From NCBI RefSeq assembly GCF_900101015.1, contig NZ_FNFZ01000003.1, positions 147,141 through 211,140 on the forward strand: a DNA stretch of 64,000 nucleotides, read 5' to 3'. Position 1 is the stretch's first letter; each line of letters begins with the position of its first letter. Under the pieces are notes generated by a model that saw only the letters and a list, made by a program, of their open reading frames with translations, was not told the origin of the DNA and did not search any database. Of the stretch, positions 34,608 through 43,577 are shown in pieces. Made by a program: the position numbers and the translations under genes. The DNA is from Sarcina sp. DSM 11001. Lineage in GTDB: Bacteria; Bacillota; Clostridia; Lachnospirales; Lachnospiraceae.

Positions 34608-35948
34608 ATGAAAAAACAAACTGTCGTTGCGAAATTCGGAGGGACATCGGTTGCCGATGCCGCGCAGTTCCGCAAGATCAGGGACATTGTCCTGAATAGT
34701 CCTGACAATCTGGAAAGGAGGTTCATTGTCGTCTCCGCACCCGGAAGGCGTTTCCCGGGAGACCAGAAAGTGACAGATCTTCTGTTGGCCTGTTATGAAA
34801 AAGCTTCCGCGGGGAAATCATTTTCAGCAGATCTTGAACAGATCCGGATGAGATACAGGGAGATCACGGACGGGCTTAAAATCGAATTCCCACTCGAAGA
34901 AGAATTCAATATCCTGGAGCAGTCGCTTCTGAATGAGCCGGACAGAGACTTTACTGCCAGCAGGGGCGAATATCTGACTGCAAAGCTCATGGCACAATAT
35001 CTGGGCTTCACTTTTGTCGACCCTGCCTGGTGTGTATGTTTTGATGAAGACGGTCAGTTAAACGCACTGATGACCAGCCGGACGATGCGGGCTTCCCTGC
35101 TGCCCCTCAGCCATGCCGTGATCGCGGGTTTTTACGGAGCTGATCAGAACGGGACGATACACACCTTCGAGCGCGGAGGATCCGATATCACCGGAAGCCT
35201 CGCCGCATGCGCGATCCGGGCTGACCTGTACGAAAACTGGACCGATGTATCGGGGCTCTACGCCGCGGATCCCGGCATCGTACAAAACCCGAAGACCGTT
35301 CCCTATATGAGCTACAGAGAATTGCGGACCCTGTCCTATATGGGTGCTTCCGTACTCCATTCGGACGCAGTACTGTCAGCTTCCGAAATGGAGATCCCCA
35401 TCAATATCCGGAACACGAATAAACCGGAAGACCAGGGGACAATGATCATGCGCCACCTCCCCCACGGTGTCCCCAAGAACCCCGTGACCGGCGTTTCCGG
35501 CAGAAAAGGAATGTCCATTGTCCAGATCGAAAAGGTTATGGTCAGTGACGGATCAGGGTTCAGCGCGCTGATGCTCGACATTCTGAAAGAACGGGCCCTT
35601 CCTTTCGAATACTGCCTGACCGGCATCGATTCCATTACCCTCGTCATCCGCAGCGACCTGCTCGCGGACTGCAGGGAGGAACTCCTTGAAGAGATCCGCG
35701 GCACACTCAACCCCGATTTCATCGGAGTGCGCGAGGATCTCTCCCTGATCGCCGTGACAGGTGAAAAAGCTACAGAATCCAGCGATGCAAACGTAAGGGT
35801 CCTGGAAAGACTCACAGAGGAAGGGATTGAAATCGTCACCATCAACCAGGGTGCCGGCAAACTGAACCTCCTGATCGGAGTTCCCGAGGACCGGTTTGAA
35901 GATGCTGTCAGGGCAATCTATGCCTTCAGACAGAGCATTCCGCTCTGA
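34608..35948 (+). CDS. lysC: Aspartate kinase
   Basis: A 446-aa cytoplasmic enzyme that phosphorylates aspartate, the first step to lysine, threonine and methionine. The kinase starts KKQTVVAKFGGTSV; GGSDITGSLAA and the S/T-R-G-E-like ASRGEYLTAKLMA are in place. Two ACT domains follow (KVMVSDGSGFSALMLDIL and SLIAVTGEKA), so feedback control by an amino acid is expected. I start at ATG 34608, two codons after a TTG; AAAGG lies upstream. The spacer before it has GTCTGCATAAA repeats. A strong terminator follows at 35984. Confidence 0.93.
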   Translation: MKKQTVVAKFGGTSVADAAQFRKIRDIVLNSPDNLERRFIVVSAPGRRFPGDQKVTDLLLACYEKASAGKSFSADLEQIRMRYREITDGLKIEFPLEEEFNILEQSLLNEPDRDFTASRGEYLTAKLMAQYLGFTFVDPAWCVCFDEDGQLNALMTSRTMRASLLPLSHAVIAGFYGADQNGTIHTFERGGSDITGSLAACAIRADLYENWTDVSGLYAADPGIVQNPKTVPYMSYRELRTLSYMGASVLHSDAVLSASEMEIPINIRNTNKPEDQGTMIMRHLPHGVPKNPVTGVSGRKGMSIVQIEKVMVSDGSGFSALMLDILKERALPFEYCLTGIDSITLVIRSDLLADCREELLEEIRGTLNPDFIGVREDLSLIAVTGEKATESSDANVRVLERLTEEGIEIVTINQGAGKLNLLIGVPEDRFEDAVRAIYAFRQSIPL

Positions 35949-35983
35949 CAAGAGTATTCCGCTTTGGCGAAAAAGAAACAGGG

Positions 35984-36020
35984 AAGGGGCTGTTGCATTA
36001 GTTTTATGCAACAGCCCCTT
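35984..36020. terminator. Bidirectional terminator
   Basis: Arms AAGGGGCTGTTGCAT (35984-35998) and ATGCAACAGCCCCTT (36006-36020), perfect over 15 bp. It lies between the convergent aspartokinase and GH17-like genes and can serve both. Confidence 0.85.
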
Positions 36021-36109
36021 TCCCCTGTCTCCTTTCTCCCAGTCTACTGTCCAGGTCTCTTGTCTCAGTCTCAAGTCCATAAACGGCCTGGGTATCGTCT
36101 TCCGGTTCA

Positions 36110-39100
36110 CTATTTCACTGTTTTTACGGGGCTCCAGGCAGACCAGTAGTTCACTTCATTGACTTTTTTGTAGGTCCGGAGCCTGACATAATAGGTCCTG
36201 CCGGCCGTGAGGCTGCCGATCACTTTCGATTTGTCCGCAGCATTCTTGATGGTTACATTAGTGACATTTTCAGAAAATGATTTGTCCGTGCTGTACTGGA
36301 TCCTGTAACCGGTGGCTTTGGTATTTGCTCCCCATTTGACAGTCATTTTTGTCGAGGCCGTCCTGACGGCGGAGCTGATGGCAGGCCGCGCGACCTGGTA
36401 GATGGCAGCAGACGCACTCTGGGTGCTTCTGCCGGTGTCCGCCTTTGCGATGATCTTGTAGGTGTATTTTTTGCCGTTGACGGTGGCGGCTGTATCTGTA
36501 TAGGTCACTGTGCTGCCGCCCTTGACCATCTTGAACTCCTCGCCGTTCCTGCTGAGGATATAGGCTGTCGCTCCTGTCACTTTTTCCCAGGTCAGTTTGA
36601 TGCCTTTAGCCTGATTCGCGGCCGTGAAAGAGATCGTTTTAGGCGGTACGACTTTAATGGTGATCTTTTTTGATGCGGCATTGAAATCCGCGGTCCTGGC
36701 GGATTTTGCTGTGATCGTCACGGTGCCGACTTTCTTAGCCGAGACGAGGCCGGTTGTTCCGTTTACAGTCGCGATCGTCGAGTCGGAGGATATAAAGGAT
36801 TTATCTCCTTTTGCACCCGAAATGGAGACAGCCGCCTTCTGGCCCACAGCGATCCTGGAGGCCGTTGTCTTCACCGTGATCGACTGTTCCGCCTTGAGGA
36901 TCTTGAATGTCTTTGTGATCGAGCCTTTGTAACTGCCCTTTCCCTTGATCGTTATCGTTGCCGTGCCGACGTGGGTATTATTTGTGTAGGAAACGGTATA
37001 GTCAGTGCCCTCAACCAGGGTGTCCGTACCGATCCTGACGGTCAGATCCTGGGTGAGGCGTCTCCCGGCATAGGTCTTGTTGACGATGCCGGTCACCTGG
37101 GCTTTGGCGATATCAATTATTGCAAAGGGTTTGAAGAAATCCAGTTCCGCGTATCCCTGCTTGAACTTGAAGTCTGTTGTCAGGATCCCCCAATGGGCGC
37201 CCCATATTCCTTCATTCGATGCCTTCCAGGGCTCATCCGCCGCATCGAACCACAGGACCTGCGTTCCTGTCGCCAGAGACCACGCCCTGATCGCTTCAAA
37301 ATACTGTTTTGCCTGAGTTTCTCCGGGAACGGCATTTCCTTTTGTCGGACCGGCTGTGGGCCATCCGGTCTCCGAGACCAGGACCTGCTTGCCGCCGCTG
37401 GCGGCTTTGAGATTATTGATGGACTCTATAAAAGAAGCCGCCGCCTGTGAAATATCAGTCCCGCCCCAGAAGGGATAGCAGTTGGGCATGATCAGGTTAC
37501 AGGCATTCCGGACAGAGGCATTCTCGATCAAAAGGTCCACACTGTCCGACGTGGTCACGGGTATGCTGCTGTCCGCCAGCCGTTCCCTGACATAACGGAT
37601 ATCGCTGATCAGCTGCGGCGCGGTCAGACTGTTGGAGAGGAGGGTCTCATTCCCCACACAGGCGACCTGGACATATCCCCTGTTACAGTGGTCGATCAGG
37701 GCGTTCATTTCCGCCCGATCCGCACTCTGGTTTCCGCTGAGCCAGGCTGTTCCCACAATGGAAAACCCCATCGAATGCGCGATCTTATAGGCTTTGGCAA
37801 GCTCTCCTGCTGCTCCGTAAAACCGGACAGTGTCCGTAAATCCCGAGATCGCCTCCAGCTGCCTGCGGATCAGACTCTCGCTCAGCGCACTTCCGGGCTG
37901 ACTGCCGTCTGTATAAAAGCCCACATCGAGGGCGATCCTGTTCTTTGACACCGGCAGCAGCGCAGAAATGGCAGGCTGCCTGCCCGGGATCTCCGGTTCC
38001 GGCCTCGAAGGAGCAACAGTGACCTCTCCCCCTTCTGCACGCGTGATCTTCACATAATCCAGGGCCGCGTCTTTAGTGAGTCCAAAAGCCCCCGGTGTAT
38101 GATTGGACGGGATCAGCATGACATGGAGGATCCTGGCGTTTATATCGTTCCCTCCTGTGTTGAACTTGCCGCTGAAGGATCCATCATCAAACAGGTCAAC
38201 ATAGGGGGTCAGATCAGTGGGCTTTTTGTAGTATTCCCCGCCTTCATAAAGCTGCAGATAGATGGAGATCCTGTAGTCTGCCGGATTGAAGGATCCGCCG
38301 TCTCCCCTGAACACACAGCCCTGCAGGGGGCGGTTCTCTCCCATTGCGGGGACATCGGTCAGACAGATGACCGGTCCGGTTTCATTCTCTCCCGTTATCT
38401 CTATTTCGGTTGTTTCAGTCGCTCCCCCTGCTTTAGGGGATTCTGCGAAATCTGTTGTTTCTTCTGACTCTGTTCCCAGTCCTGTTTCTGTTTCCTCAAA
38501 TTCCTTAAACGATTCCCGTTTATCTTCTGGTTCTTCTGCTCCTGTATCTACTGCCGGTTCGGTATGCTCCTGCGGATCTGCGGCCTCTGCAGCCTCAGAG
38601 GCTTCCGCCGGATCTGCAGGCTCTGACATTTTATAAACGCCTTCCTGACCTGCAGTCTCTGCCGATTCAGGACCTTCTTCAGGATCTGCAGTCCATGAAA
38701 TTCCTTCAGCCCCCGCTGTTTCTGGTGAGGCGGCGGTTTCTGATGAAGCAGCTGTTTCTGTTATTTCGAAAGCATCTGCTGCTTCCTCTGTTTCAGCGTT
38801 TGCTGCTGTTTCGAAAGCGTCTGCTGCTTCCTCTGTTTCAGCGTTTGCTGCTGTTTCGAAAGCATCTGCTGTTTCCTCTGTTTCAGCAGTTGCTGCTGTT
38901 TCGAAAGCATCTGCTGTTTCCTCTGTTTCAACGTTCGCTGCTGTTTCGGAAGCATCTGCCGGCGCTGAAAATTCCTCTTCTCCCGAAGCATAACAGGCTG
39001 AATCCTCTGATGTTTCAGCGACATAATCTGCCGTGTTCTCAGGCGCTTCAGCCGGATACTCTGTTTCAGCAGCCGTATAAGCCGCTGTGCTTTCTGAGGT

Positions 39101-39226
39101 CTCTGCAGACAGTGTTTCTGCAAATATTGCTCCGGCAGGTACTGCTGCCGCAAGCACAATTATGGAAAAGGCAGCAGCAAGCCGGCGCTTCAAATGGATT
39201 CTCTTTTTCTGATTCCAGGATTTCAC
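36110..39226 (-). CDS. Secreted GH17-like protein with Ig-like and FnIII domains
   Basis: A 1038-aa exported protein. A GTG start with AGGAGGTG six bases upstream gives a signal peptide ending GAIFAE. An acidic Thr/Ala/Glu stalk follows, including four 15-residue repeats (ETAANAETEEAADAF). The catalytic region resembles GH17 beta-1,3-glucanases: VACVGNE (acid/base Glu, about residue 513) and SETGWP (nucleophile Glu, 619). C-terminal modules are an MBG-like domain, a bacterial Ig-like (BIG2) domain and two fibronectin III domains. There is no LPXTG. It probably acts on beta-glucan or on the cell's own surface glycans. The repeats are nearly identical at DNA level, so copy number may vary. Confidence 0.85.
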   Translation of the reverse strand: MKSWNQKKRIHLKRRLAAAFSIIVLAAAVPAGAIFAETLSAETSESTAAYTAAETEYPAEAPENTADYVAETSEDSACYASGEEEFSAPADASETAANVETEETADAFETAATAETEETADAFETAANAETEEAADAFETAANAETEEAADAFEITETAASSETAASPETAGAEGISWTADPEEGPESAETAGQEGVYKMSEPADPAEASEAAEAADPQEHTEPAVDTGAEEPEDKRESFKEFEETETGLGTESEETTDFAESPKAGGATETTEIEITGENETGPVICLTDVPAMGENRPLQGCVFRGDGGSFNPADYRISIYLQLYEGGEYYKKPTDLTPYVDLFDDGSFSGKFNTGGNDINARILHVMLIPSNHTPGAFGLTKDAALDYVKITRAEGGEVTVAPSRPEPEIPGRQPAISALLPVSKNRIALDVGFYTDGSQPGSALSESLIRRQLEAISGFTDTVRFYGAAGELAKAYKIAHSMGFSIVGTAWLSGNQSADRAEMNALIDHCNRGYVQVACVGNETLLSNSLTAPQLISDIRYVRERLADSSIPVTTSDSVDLLIENASVRNACNLIMPNCYPFWGGTDISQAAASFIESINNLKAASGGKQVLVSETGWPTAGPTKGNAVPGETQAKQYFEAIRAWSLATGTQVLWFDAADEPWKASNEGIWGAHWGILTTDFKFKQGYAELDFFKPFAIIDIAKAQVTGIVNKTYAGRRLTQDLTVRIGTDTLVEGTDYTVSYTNNTHVGTATITIKGKGSYKGSITKTFKILKAEQSITVKTTASRIAVGQKAAVSISGAKGDKSFISSDSTIATVNGTTGLVSAKKVGTVTITAKSARTADFNAASKKITIKVVPPKTISFTAANQAKGIKLTWEKVTGATAYILSRNGEEFKMVKGGSTVTYTDTAATVNGKKYTYKIIAKADTGRSTQSASAAIYQVARPAISSAVRTASTKMTVKWGANTKATGYRIQYSTDKSFSENVTNVTIKNAADKSKVIGSLTAGRTYYVRLRTYKKVNEVNYWSAWSPVKTVK

Positions 39227-39325
39227 TTTACACCTCCTGACATTACTTGTGCATCTCCCTGCTCAGATATCCCGCTTTTGTTTTTCACTTGAAGCCTTAA
39301 CCCTGCTGCCTGTAAAGCGTGGCGA

Positions 39326-39775
39326 TCATTCGCCGCTGTAAAACTCTGTCGATGTCTCGTTGGCCTGGATCAGCACGGAACTCTGGTTAAAAACTTTGAT
39401 CAGTTCATCCGCCGCAGCGTGGATCTCTTCCGGAGAAGTGTCACTCAGGTAAATGACGAGTGTGTATTCCTGATATACTGTGCCGTCGTCGATCCAGCCG
39501 CCGTTCGCTTCCTGAATGGTATATCCGCCGAAATGAGAAATAAGGATATCCTCTGCCTGTGCTTTTGCTTCTTCCGGTGAAAAAACAGGCTGGTTTGTAT
39601 CTTTATCGTTTGTCCCGAGATACATCACATACTGGATATCTCTTGCGGATGGATCCGAAGCTGCTGCAGGAGCTTCGGACTTTCCTGAACTGCAGACCAT
39701 GACAATCGCAACGCAGGCAAGTACGGCGGCAATAATGCTCAGAATCAAAGTAAGCGTTCCGGTTTTTTGGGACAT
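39326..39775 (-). CDS. Small membrane-anchored protein, DUF3574-like
   Basis: A 149-aa protein with one N-terminal helix (LILSIIAAVLACVAIVMVC) and an outside domain that reads YVMYLGTNDKD ... SPEEAKAQAEDILISHFGGYTIQEANGGW ... EYTLVIYLSDT. The order of motifs is like DUF3574, a ferredoxin-like fold of unknown role. The single Cys in VCSSG could be a lipidation site, but the motif is poor. AAAGGA precedes the ATG. It follows the GH17-like gene's promoter side and is on the same strand; co-transcription is possible. Confidence 0.65.
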   Translation of the reverse strand: MSQKTGTLTLILSIIAAVLACVAIVMVCSSGKSEAPAAASDPSARDIQYVMYLGTNDKDTNQPVFSPEEAKAQAEDILISHFGGYTIQEANGGWIDDGTVYQEYTLVIYLSDTSPEEIHAAADELIKVFNQSSVLIQANETSTEFYSGE

Positions 39776-39867
39776 TATCCTTTCCTCCTTCTCTTCTCTT
39801 CTATTTCTATTCTAAAATTTAATTTCATTTTTAACATTTTAACATCTACAAATAGAAGCATCAACAG

Positions 39868-39905
39868 ACAAGCCCGGATACGCATGTTACCGTATCCGGG
39901 CTTGT
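39868..39905 (-). terminator. Strong hairpin after the reductase operon
   Basis: Perfect 15-bp arms ACAAGCCCGGATACG (39868-39882) and CGTATCCGGGCTTGT (39891-39905). It lies 55 bp beyond the DUF3343 stop. The T run is poor, so termination is likely but not certain. Confidence 0.65.
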
Positions 39906-39960
39906 TCCGGACCTGTCATAAAAGCCATAAACGGGCTTTTCTTTAATTTTTCGTCATGAA

Positions 39961-40224
39961 TCAGCAATACCGGTCGCGTCTGGGCTGCAGCTGGTTTTCC
40001 AGAGCCACTATGCTGTGATAGACGGCATTTTCCCTGCGGATCACGTCTTTTGCCTGCTCGATCATGTCTGCTCCGACCAGCAGAGACATGCCGCAGCAGA
40101 GCTTGCCGCGGGCTGCGGCAGGAGCCGGCGCTATGCGGTTCATTACGCCGGCTTCGTCCAGCAGGTCATGGAGGGCCAGACCCTGCTCATAGTTTTCAAA
40201 TAAGATGTAATATCGCAGATTCAT
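39961..40224 (-). CDS. DUF3343 small protein
   Basis: An 87-aa cytoplasmic protein of the DUF3343 family, annotated elsewhere as a putative Se/S-carrier-like protein. It starts LRYYILFENYEQGLALHDLL and has the conserved Cys pair region KLCCGMSLLVG. The start overlaps the stop of the reductase gene by four bases (ATGA), so it is translationally coupled. Its Cys residues may help deliver sulfur or electrons to the double-cubane protein; this is inference from neighbourhood. Confidence 0.85.
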   Translation of the reverse strand: MNLRYYILFENYEQGLALHDLLDEAGVMNRIAPAPAAARGKLCCGMSLLVGADMIEQAKDVIRRENAVYHSIVALENQLQPRRDRYC

Positions 40225-41495
40225 CCGTTCATCATTTCCACAAATGCTTCAATGCGGGTCCTGAGCTGTCCGGCATCGGAATCTTCATAGTCCGTCTCCA
40301 GCTGCAGAAGCGGGATACCTTCCTTCTTCAGGGCCTCCGCTACCGACTTTTTCTCAATGTCATAGAGACCGCAGAATTTCAGGCTGCAGTCGATCACGCC
40401 GTCTGCCTTGTATTCCTTCGCCAGACGGATGATATCCTCAATGCGGCCGGGGTTAGGGGTGAAGCAGGCGCAGTTATTTTTCATATAGCGCTCCGACAGA
40501 GCCATATAGAGGTCGTCAAGCGTCTCCCCGCTCTCATCCACAAGGTTTTCAAAATAACGGGTACCTGTGCACATCTCCTCGCATACGACCGCTGCTACGC
40601 TGGTCTCGATGATATTATGCAGCTTCCAGTTCGGGACTGCCAGGGGTGTCCCGGTCAGCAGGATCCTCTTTGTGCCTTTGGGTACCACACTCACACCGTC
40701 TTTGATTCTCTGTTCCAGCTCGTCCGCCAGACGGTTGCACATCTGGGCGCAGCGTCCCGGGTCGTCGAAGAAGGAGATCTGCGTCATCAGGAGCGCGTCG
40801 CGGCCGGAGATCGGAAGGCACTCGCTCTTGCGCGCTTCATAGACACGCTTCATCGCCTTTCTCTTCTCATTGACGATCCGGATGGCTTCTTTGAGTTTCT
40901 CCACGCTCACCTTGTTCCCGGTGATCTCCTCCACCTTCAGGGCAAAGTCCGCGATCTCATCCTTCCATTTCAGGATATCCTTCGGTCTCTTCATCTGAGG
41001 GACATCCATGATATACATGGGAACATCCTGGCCCAGGATCTCATAGGCTTTTTTCTTGCCGTCACAGGTCGTCTCCCCCACATAGACATCGGCAATTCTG
41101 AAAAAGGGACATGTCCGTCCGAGGCGGGCGCCCACGGACGCTTTGATCAGCGGACAGGTGTTTTTGGGGAGTACAGTCTCACCTCCCGGAACCCAGAACT
41201 GGGACCCACCGCAGAGACCGGTCACAATACCGTTGGCCGCGATGATCACCTCGTCGGGGACAAAGACGCAGAAAGTGCCGAAGACCTTACGGCCTTTCTT
41301 CTGCTCTTCGATCAGCTCCGCCGGCCGGATCCCGTGCACCTCCGAGATGACCAGATCCCAGAAGTCCATCGCCTTGGGGCGGTTTTCCTGTGTCATGAAG
41401 ACATCTCCCACCGCGACAGGCAATACCTGACACAGCATGTCATGGCTCTCCAGATCCATTCCCAGGTTTTCCCACATTGCCACATAGTCCGCCAT
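40221..41495 (-). CDS. Double-cubane-cluster reductase (2-hydroxyacyl-CoA dehydratase family)
   Basis: A 424-aa iron-sulfur protein of the HgdB/DCCP family. Relatives use ATP-driven, very low-potential electrons from a partner activase to dehydrate 2-hydroxyacyl-CoA or to reduce small molecules at an [8Fe-9S] double cubane. As a single-subunit enzyme of about 420 aa with GTFCVFVPDE, GRTCPFFRIADVYVGETTCDGKKK, EEMCTGTRYFE and DCSLKFCGLYD it fits the DCCP-type reductase better than a two-subunit dehydratase. The start is ATG 41495 with AAGGAGG upstream. Its activase is encoded 270 bp upstream in the same direction and DUF3343 overlaps its end. The substrate is unknown. Confidence 0.83.
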   Translation of the reverse strand: MADYVAMWENLGMDLESHDMLCQVLPVAVGDVFMTQENRPKAMDFWDLVISEVHGIRPAELIEEQKKGRKVFGTFCVFVPDEVIIAANGIVTGLCGGSQFWVPGGETVLPKNTCPLIKASVGARLGRTCPFFRIADVYVGETTCDGKKKAYEILGQDVPMYIMDVPQMKRPKDILKWKDEIADFALKVEEITGNKVSVEKLKEAIRIVNEKRKAMKRVYEARKSECLPISGRDALLMTQISFFDDPGRCAQMCNRLADELEQRIKDGVSVVPKGTKRILLTGTPLAVPNWKLHNIIETSVAAVVCEEMCTGTRYFENLVDESGETLDDLYMALSERYMKNNCACFTPNPGRIEDIIRLAKEYKADGVIDCSLKFCGLYDIEKKSVAEALKKEGIPLLQLETDYEDSDAGQLRTRIEAFVEMMNG

Positions 41496-41559
41496 CTTTG
41501 CTTTCCTCCTTTTCTTGTCTGCTTGTTGTCCCTGCTCTTGCAACCTCATTCCTTATGTT

Positions 41560-41750
41560 TTCACCCCTTGCAGTCTTACCCCTTATGCGCTTACCCCTTG
41601 CGCTCTTATCCCTTGAAACCTTATCCTTTGAAACCTTATCCCTTGAAACCTTATCCCTTGAAACCTTATCCCTTGAAACCTTATCCCTTGAAACCTTATC
41701 TCCCGTGACCTTACCCTTAAGACCTTTACTCCTTGAATCTTTTTTACTCC
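41560..41750. repeat. 15-bp tandem repeat between activase and reductase
   Basis: About eleven units. Six from 41605 to 41700 are near-identical CTTATCCCTTGAAAC; flanking units are degenerate but keep the 15-bp step. It occupies most of the operon spacer. Adjacent units without spacers rule out a CRISPR array. Confidence 0.85.
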
Positions 41751-41765
41751 CTGTGTCTTTCCGCC

Positions 41766-42548
41766 CTACAAGGCCGACGCGTAAACCGCCGCCCCGATGG
41801 CTCCTGCAAACCGCGCGTCCGGCATGGTCCGTACTTCCCGCCCAAAGGCTTTTCCCAGTCTCTCGCAGACAAAGGGAAAGTCACACAACCCGCCGGTCAG
41901 ATACAGGGGGCCCTTCTCCAAAGCCACCTTGGCGGCCTGGGTCTTGACCTTCTGCGCGATAGAATCGACGACTGCCCACGCTATGTTTTCCCTTGGCGTC
42001 CCGCGGCCGATGAGATTGGTCACCTCCGACTCTGCGAACACCGTGCAGAGAGAACTGATCCGCGTCACATCCCCCTGCTCTGCCATCTCGCACAGGCCTG
42101 CCGGTGTCACCGCCAGGGTATTGGCCATCACTTCAAGAAACCTCCCGGTCCCCGCGGAGCACTTGTCGTTCATGGCAAATTCCAGAACAGAACCATTCTC
42201 AATGACGATCAGTTTTGTGTCCTGCCCCCCGATATCGACCACATTCAGAGTATCTGTTCTGAACAGAGCTGCCGCCCCTTTCGCGTGACAGCTGATCTCC
42301 GTCAGGCATTTGTCGGCAAAAGGAACCGAGACGCGCCCGTAGCCGGTTGCCACAAACCGTGCCTGGCCGTCTGTTTTCACTTTGTCACGAAGGTCGAGCC
42401 TGATCGCCTCCGCTGTGTCCACACTGCTCCATCCGGTCGGCCTCAGGTCGCGCCAGACTATCTCCCGGTCCGGGTTGATCACGACCGTTTTCGCGCAGGT
42501 AGAACCGATGTCGATCCCGACTCCATAATGTCTGCTTATGCCATCCAT
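41766..42548 (-). CDS. Dehydratase/reductase activase (HgdC/YjiL family)
   Basis: A 260-aa ATPase of the ASKHA fold. As a dimer with one shared [4Fe-4S] cluster it drives single electrons into the partner double-cubane protein on ATP hydrolysis. Motifs: GIDIGSTCAKTVV (phosphate-binding), VVDIGGQDTK, NDKCSAGTGRFLE with the first cluster Cys, and SSLCTVFAESEV with the second. GGGAGGG lies nine bases before the ATG. It is the first gene of the activase-reductase-DUF3343 operon. The protein is expected to be oxygen-sensitive, which supports an anaerobic host. Confidence 0.92.
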   Translation of the reverse strand: MDGISRHYGVGIDIGSTCAKTVVINPDREIVWRDLRPTGWSSVDTAEAIRLDLRDKVKTDGQARFVATGYGRVSVPFADKCLTEISCHAKGAAALFRTDTLNVVDIGGQDTKLIVIENGSVLEFAMNDKCSAGTGRFLEVMANTLAVTPAGLCEMAEQGDVTRISSLCTVFAESEVTNLIGRGTPRENIAWAVVDSIAQKVKTQAAKVALEKGPLYLTGGLCDFPFVCERLGKAFGREVRTMPDARFAGAIGAAVYASAL

Positions 42549-42662
42549 AAAGCGACGCCCTCCCGGTTTCCATCTTTTCTTTTAATAATTTTCTCATGTA
42601 TACAGTGAATAGTCCAATTCAAATCCATTTTTATTTTTCATCGCATTTTATTTTTCATCACA

Positions 42663-42684
42663 CAAGACTCGCAAGCGAGTCTTG
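42663..42684. repeat. Short dispersed palindrome, copy 2
   Basis: CAAGACTCGC-AA-GCGAGTCTTG, same arms as 7121-7142. It lies just downstream of the HTH partner gene's stop and could act as its terminator stem, although no T run follows. Confidence 0.65.
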
Positions 42685-42689
42685 AATCT

Positions 42690-43577
42690 TCATCGAAAAA
42701 TCTCTTCCCTCAGAAAAAGGTAATTGTTTTTCAGTGTCAGAACCGGCTTCAGTTTTCCGCGTTTTACCAGATCCAGAATATTCTGCCTGGAGCAACGCAG
42801 GAGAGAGGCTGCTGTAGATGTATCGATTATGTTATCCTGTATATATGTATAAAAATCCCTGTTGGTAACAGGCAGGAGACTGCCTTTTCTGCGAAGGTCT
42901 TCCGAAGATAAACGCCATTTTTCGTTGATTCTCACACCGTGCCCGCCGGCTTCCGGAGAAAGCCGGGTGATCTCCCTGTAATAGCAGGCGAGACGTTCCA
43001 TCCTGCTCTGCTGCCGGTTGTAATCTGCAAGCAGATCTTCCGCAGAAATACGTCTGACCATCCCGTCGCGGAAAAAGAAGAGGAACCCGGTGCCTTCTGC
43101 CGGAGGGTTTCCATCAGCCGGAACAGGCATATCCGCCGGAGGACCACCATAAGCCGGGACAGGCATATCCGCCGGAATACAGGAAAGGATCGTCTGCTGC
43201 AGACGCCGGTTCAACTCTGCCGGGAGGCTGCCTTCTTTTAAGGGTACGAGAAAACAGTCATCCTGGGCGCAGCGGCCTTCCGCAAGAACCAGAAGGCGGA
43301 AGGGATCGTATTCTCTGAGGCCGTTGGCCCGCAGGATCATCCCCAGATTCTGGCGATCCGGAGGAATGATCCTGAGTTCCGCCCAAAGCCTGCTGGATCC
43401 GGGATCGAGACTTTTTTTGCCCCGCTTCACAAAGGAAGAAATGAGAAGCGGGGCCTCCCATTCATCCACTCCATCGCAGATTTCTATATGATATTCATCT
43501 GAAACCGGATAATAGAGCAGCCATCCCAGATCGCGATCCTTCGCGATGGACGCGTCACGAATTGCAAAAATCTTCAT
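42690..43577 (-). CDS. HTH partner of HipA-like kinase
   Basis: A 295-aa cytoplasmic protein of unnamed family, found by position as the partner of a HipA-like kinase. The N-terminal domain (MKIFAIRDASIAKDRDLGWLL ... RIIPPDRQNLGMILRANGL) is unfamiliar. A Pro-rich linker repeats PADMPVPA. The last 50 residues form an excisionase/MerR-like helix-turn-helix (TSTAASLLRCSRQNILDLV) that should bind DNA. The start at ATG 43577 overlaps the kinase gene by 23 bp, so the two are co-translated. It is a candidate antitoxin and autorepressor; the operator candidate lies at 44437-44452. Confidence 0.7.
   Translation of the reverse strand: MKIFAIRDASIAKDRDLGWLLYYPVSDEYHIEICDGVDEWEAPLLISSFVKRGKKSLDPGSSRLWAELRIIPPDRQNLGMILRANGLREYDPFRLLVLAEGRCAQDDCFLVPLKEGSLPAELNRRLQQTILSCIPADMPVPAYGGPPADMPVPADGNPPAEGTGFLFFFRDGMVRRISAEDLLADYNRQQSRMERLACYYREITRLSPEAGGHGVRINEKWRLSSEDLRRKGSLLPVTNRDFYTYIQDNIIDTSTAASLLRCSRQNILDLVKRGKLKPVLTLKNNYLFLREEIFR

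Noticed and set aside
40050..41708. Long open frame antisense to the double-cubane reductase
   Set aside because: It lies opposite a well-supported gene, has no ribosome site, and its protein is rich in His, Leu, Arg and Cys with no family pattern; it reflects codon bias of the real gene.
41560..41750. CRISPR array
   Set aside because: The units are adjacent 15-bp tandem repeats with no unique spacers, and no cas genes are present.
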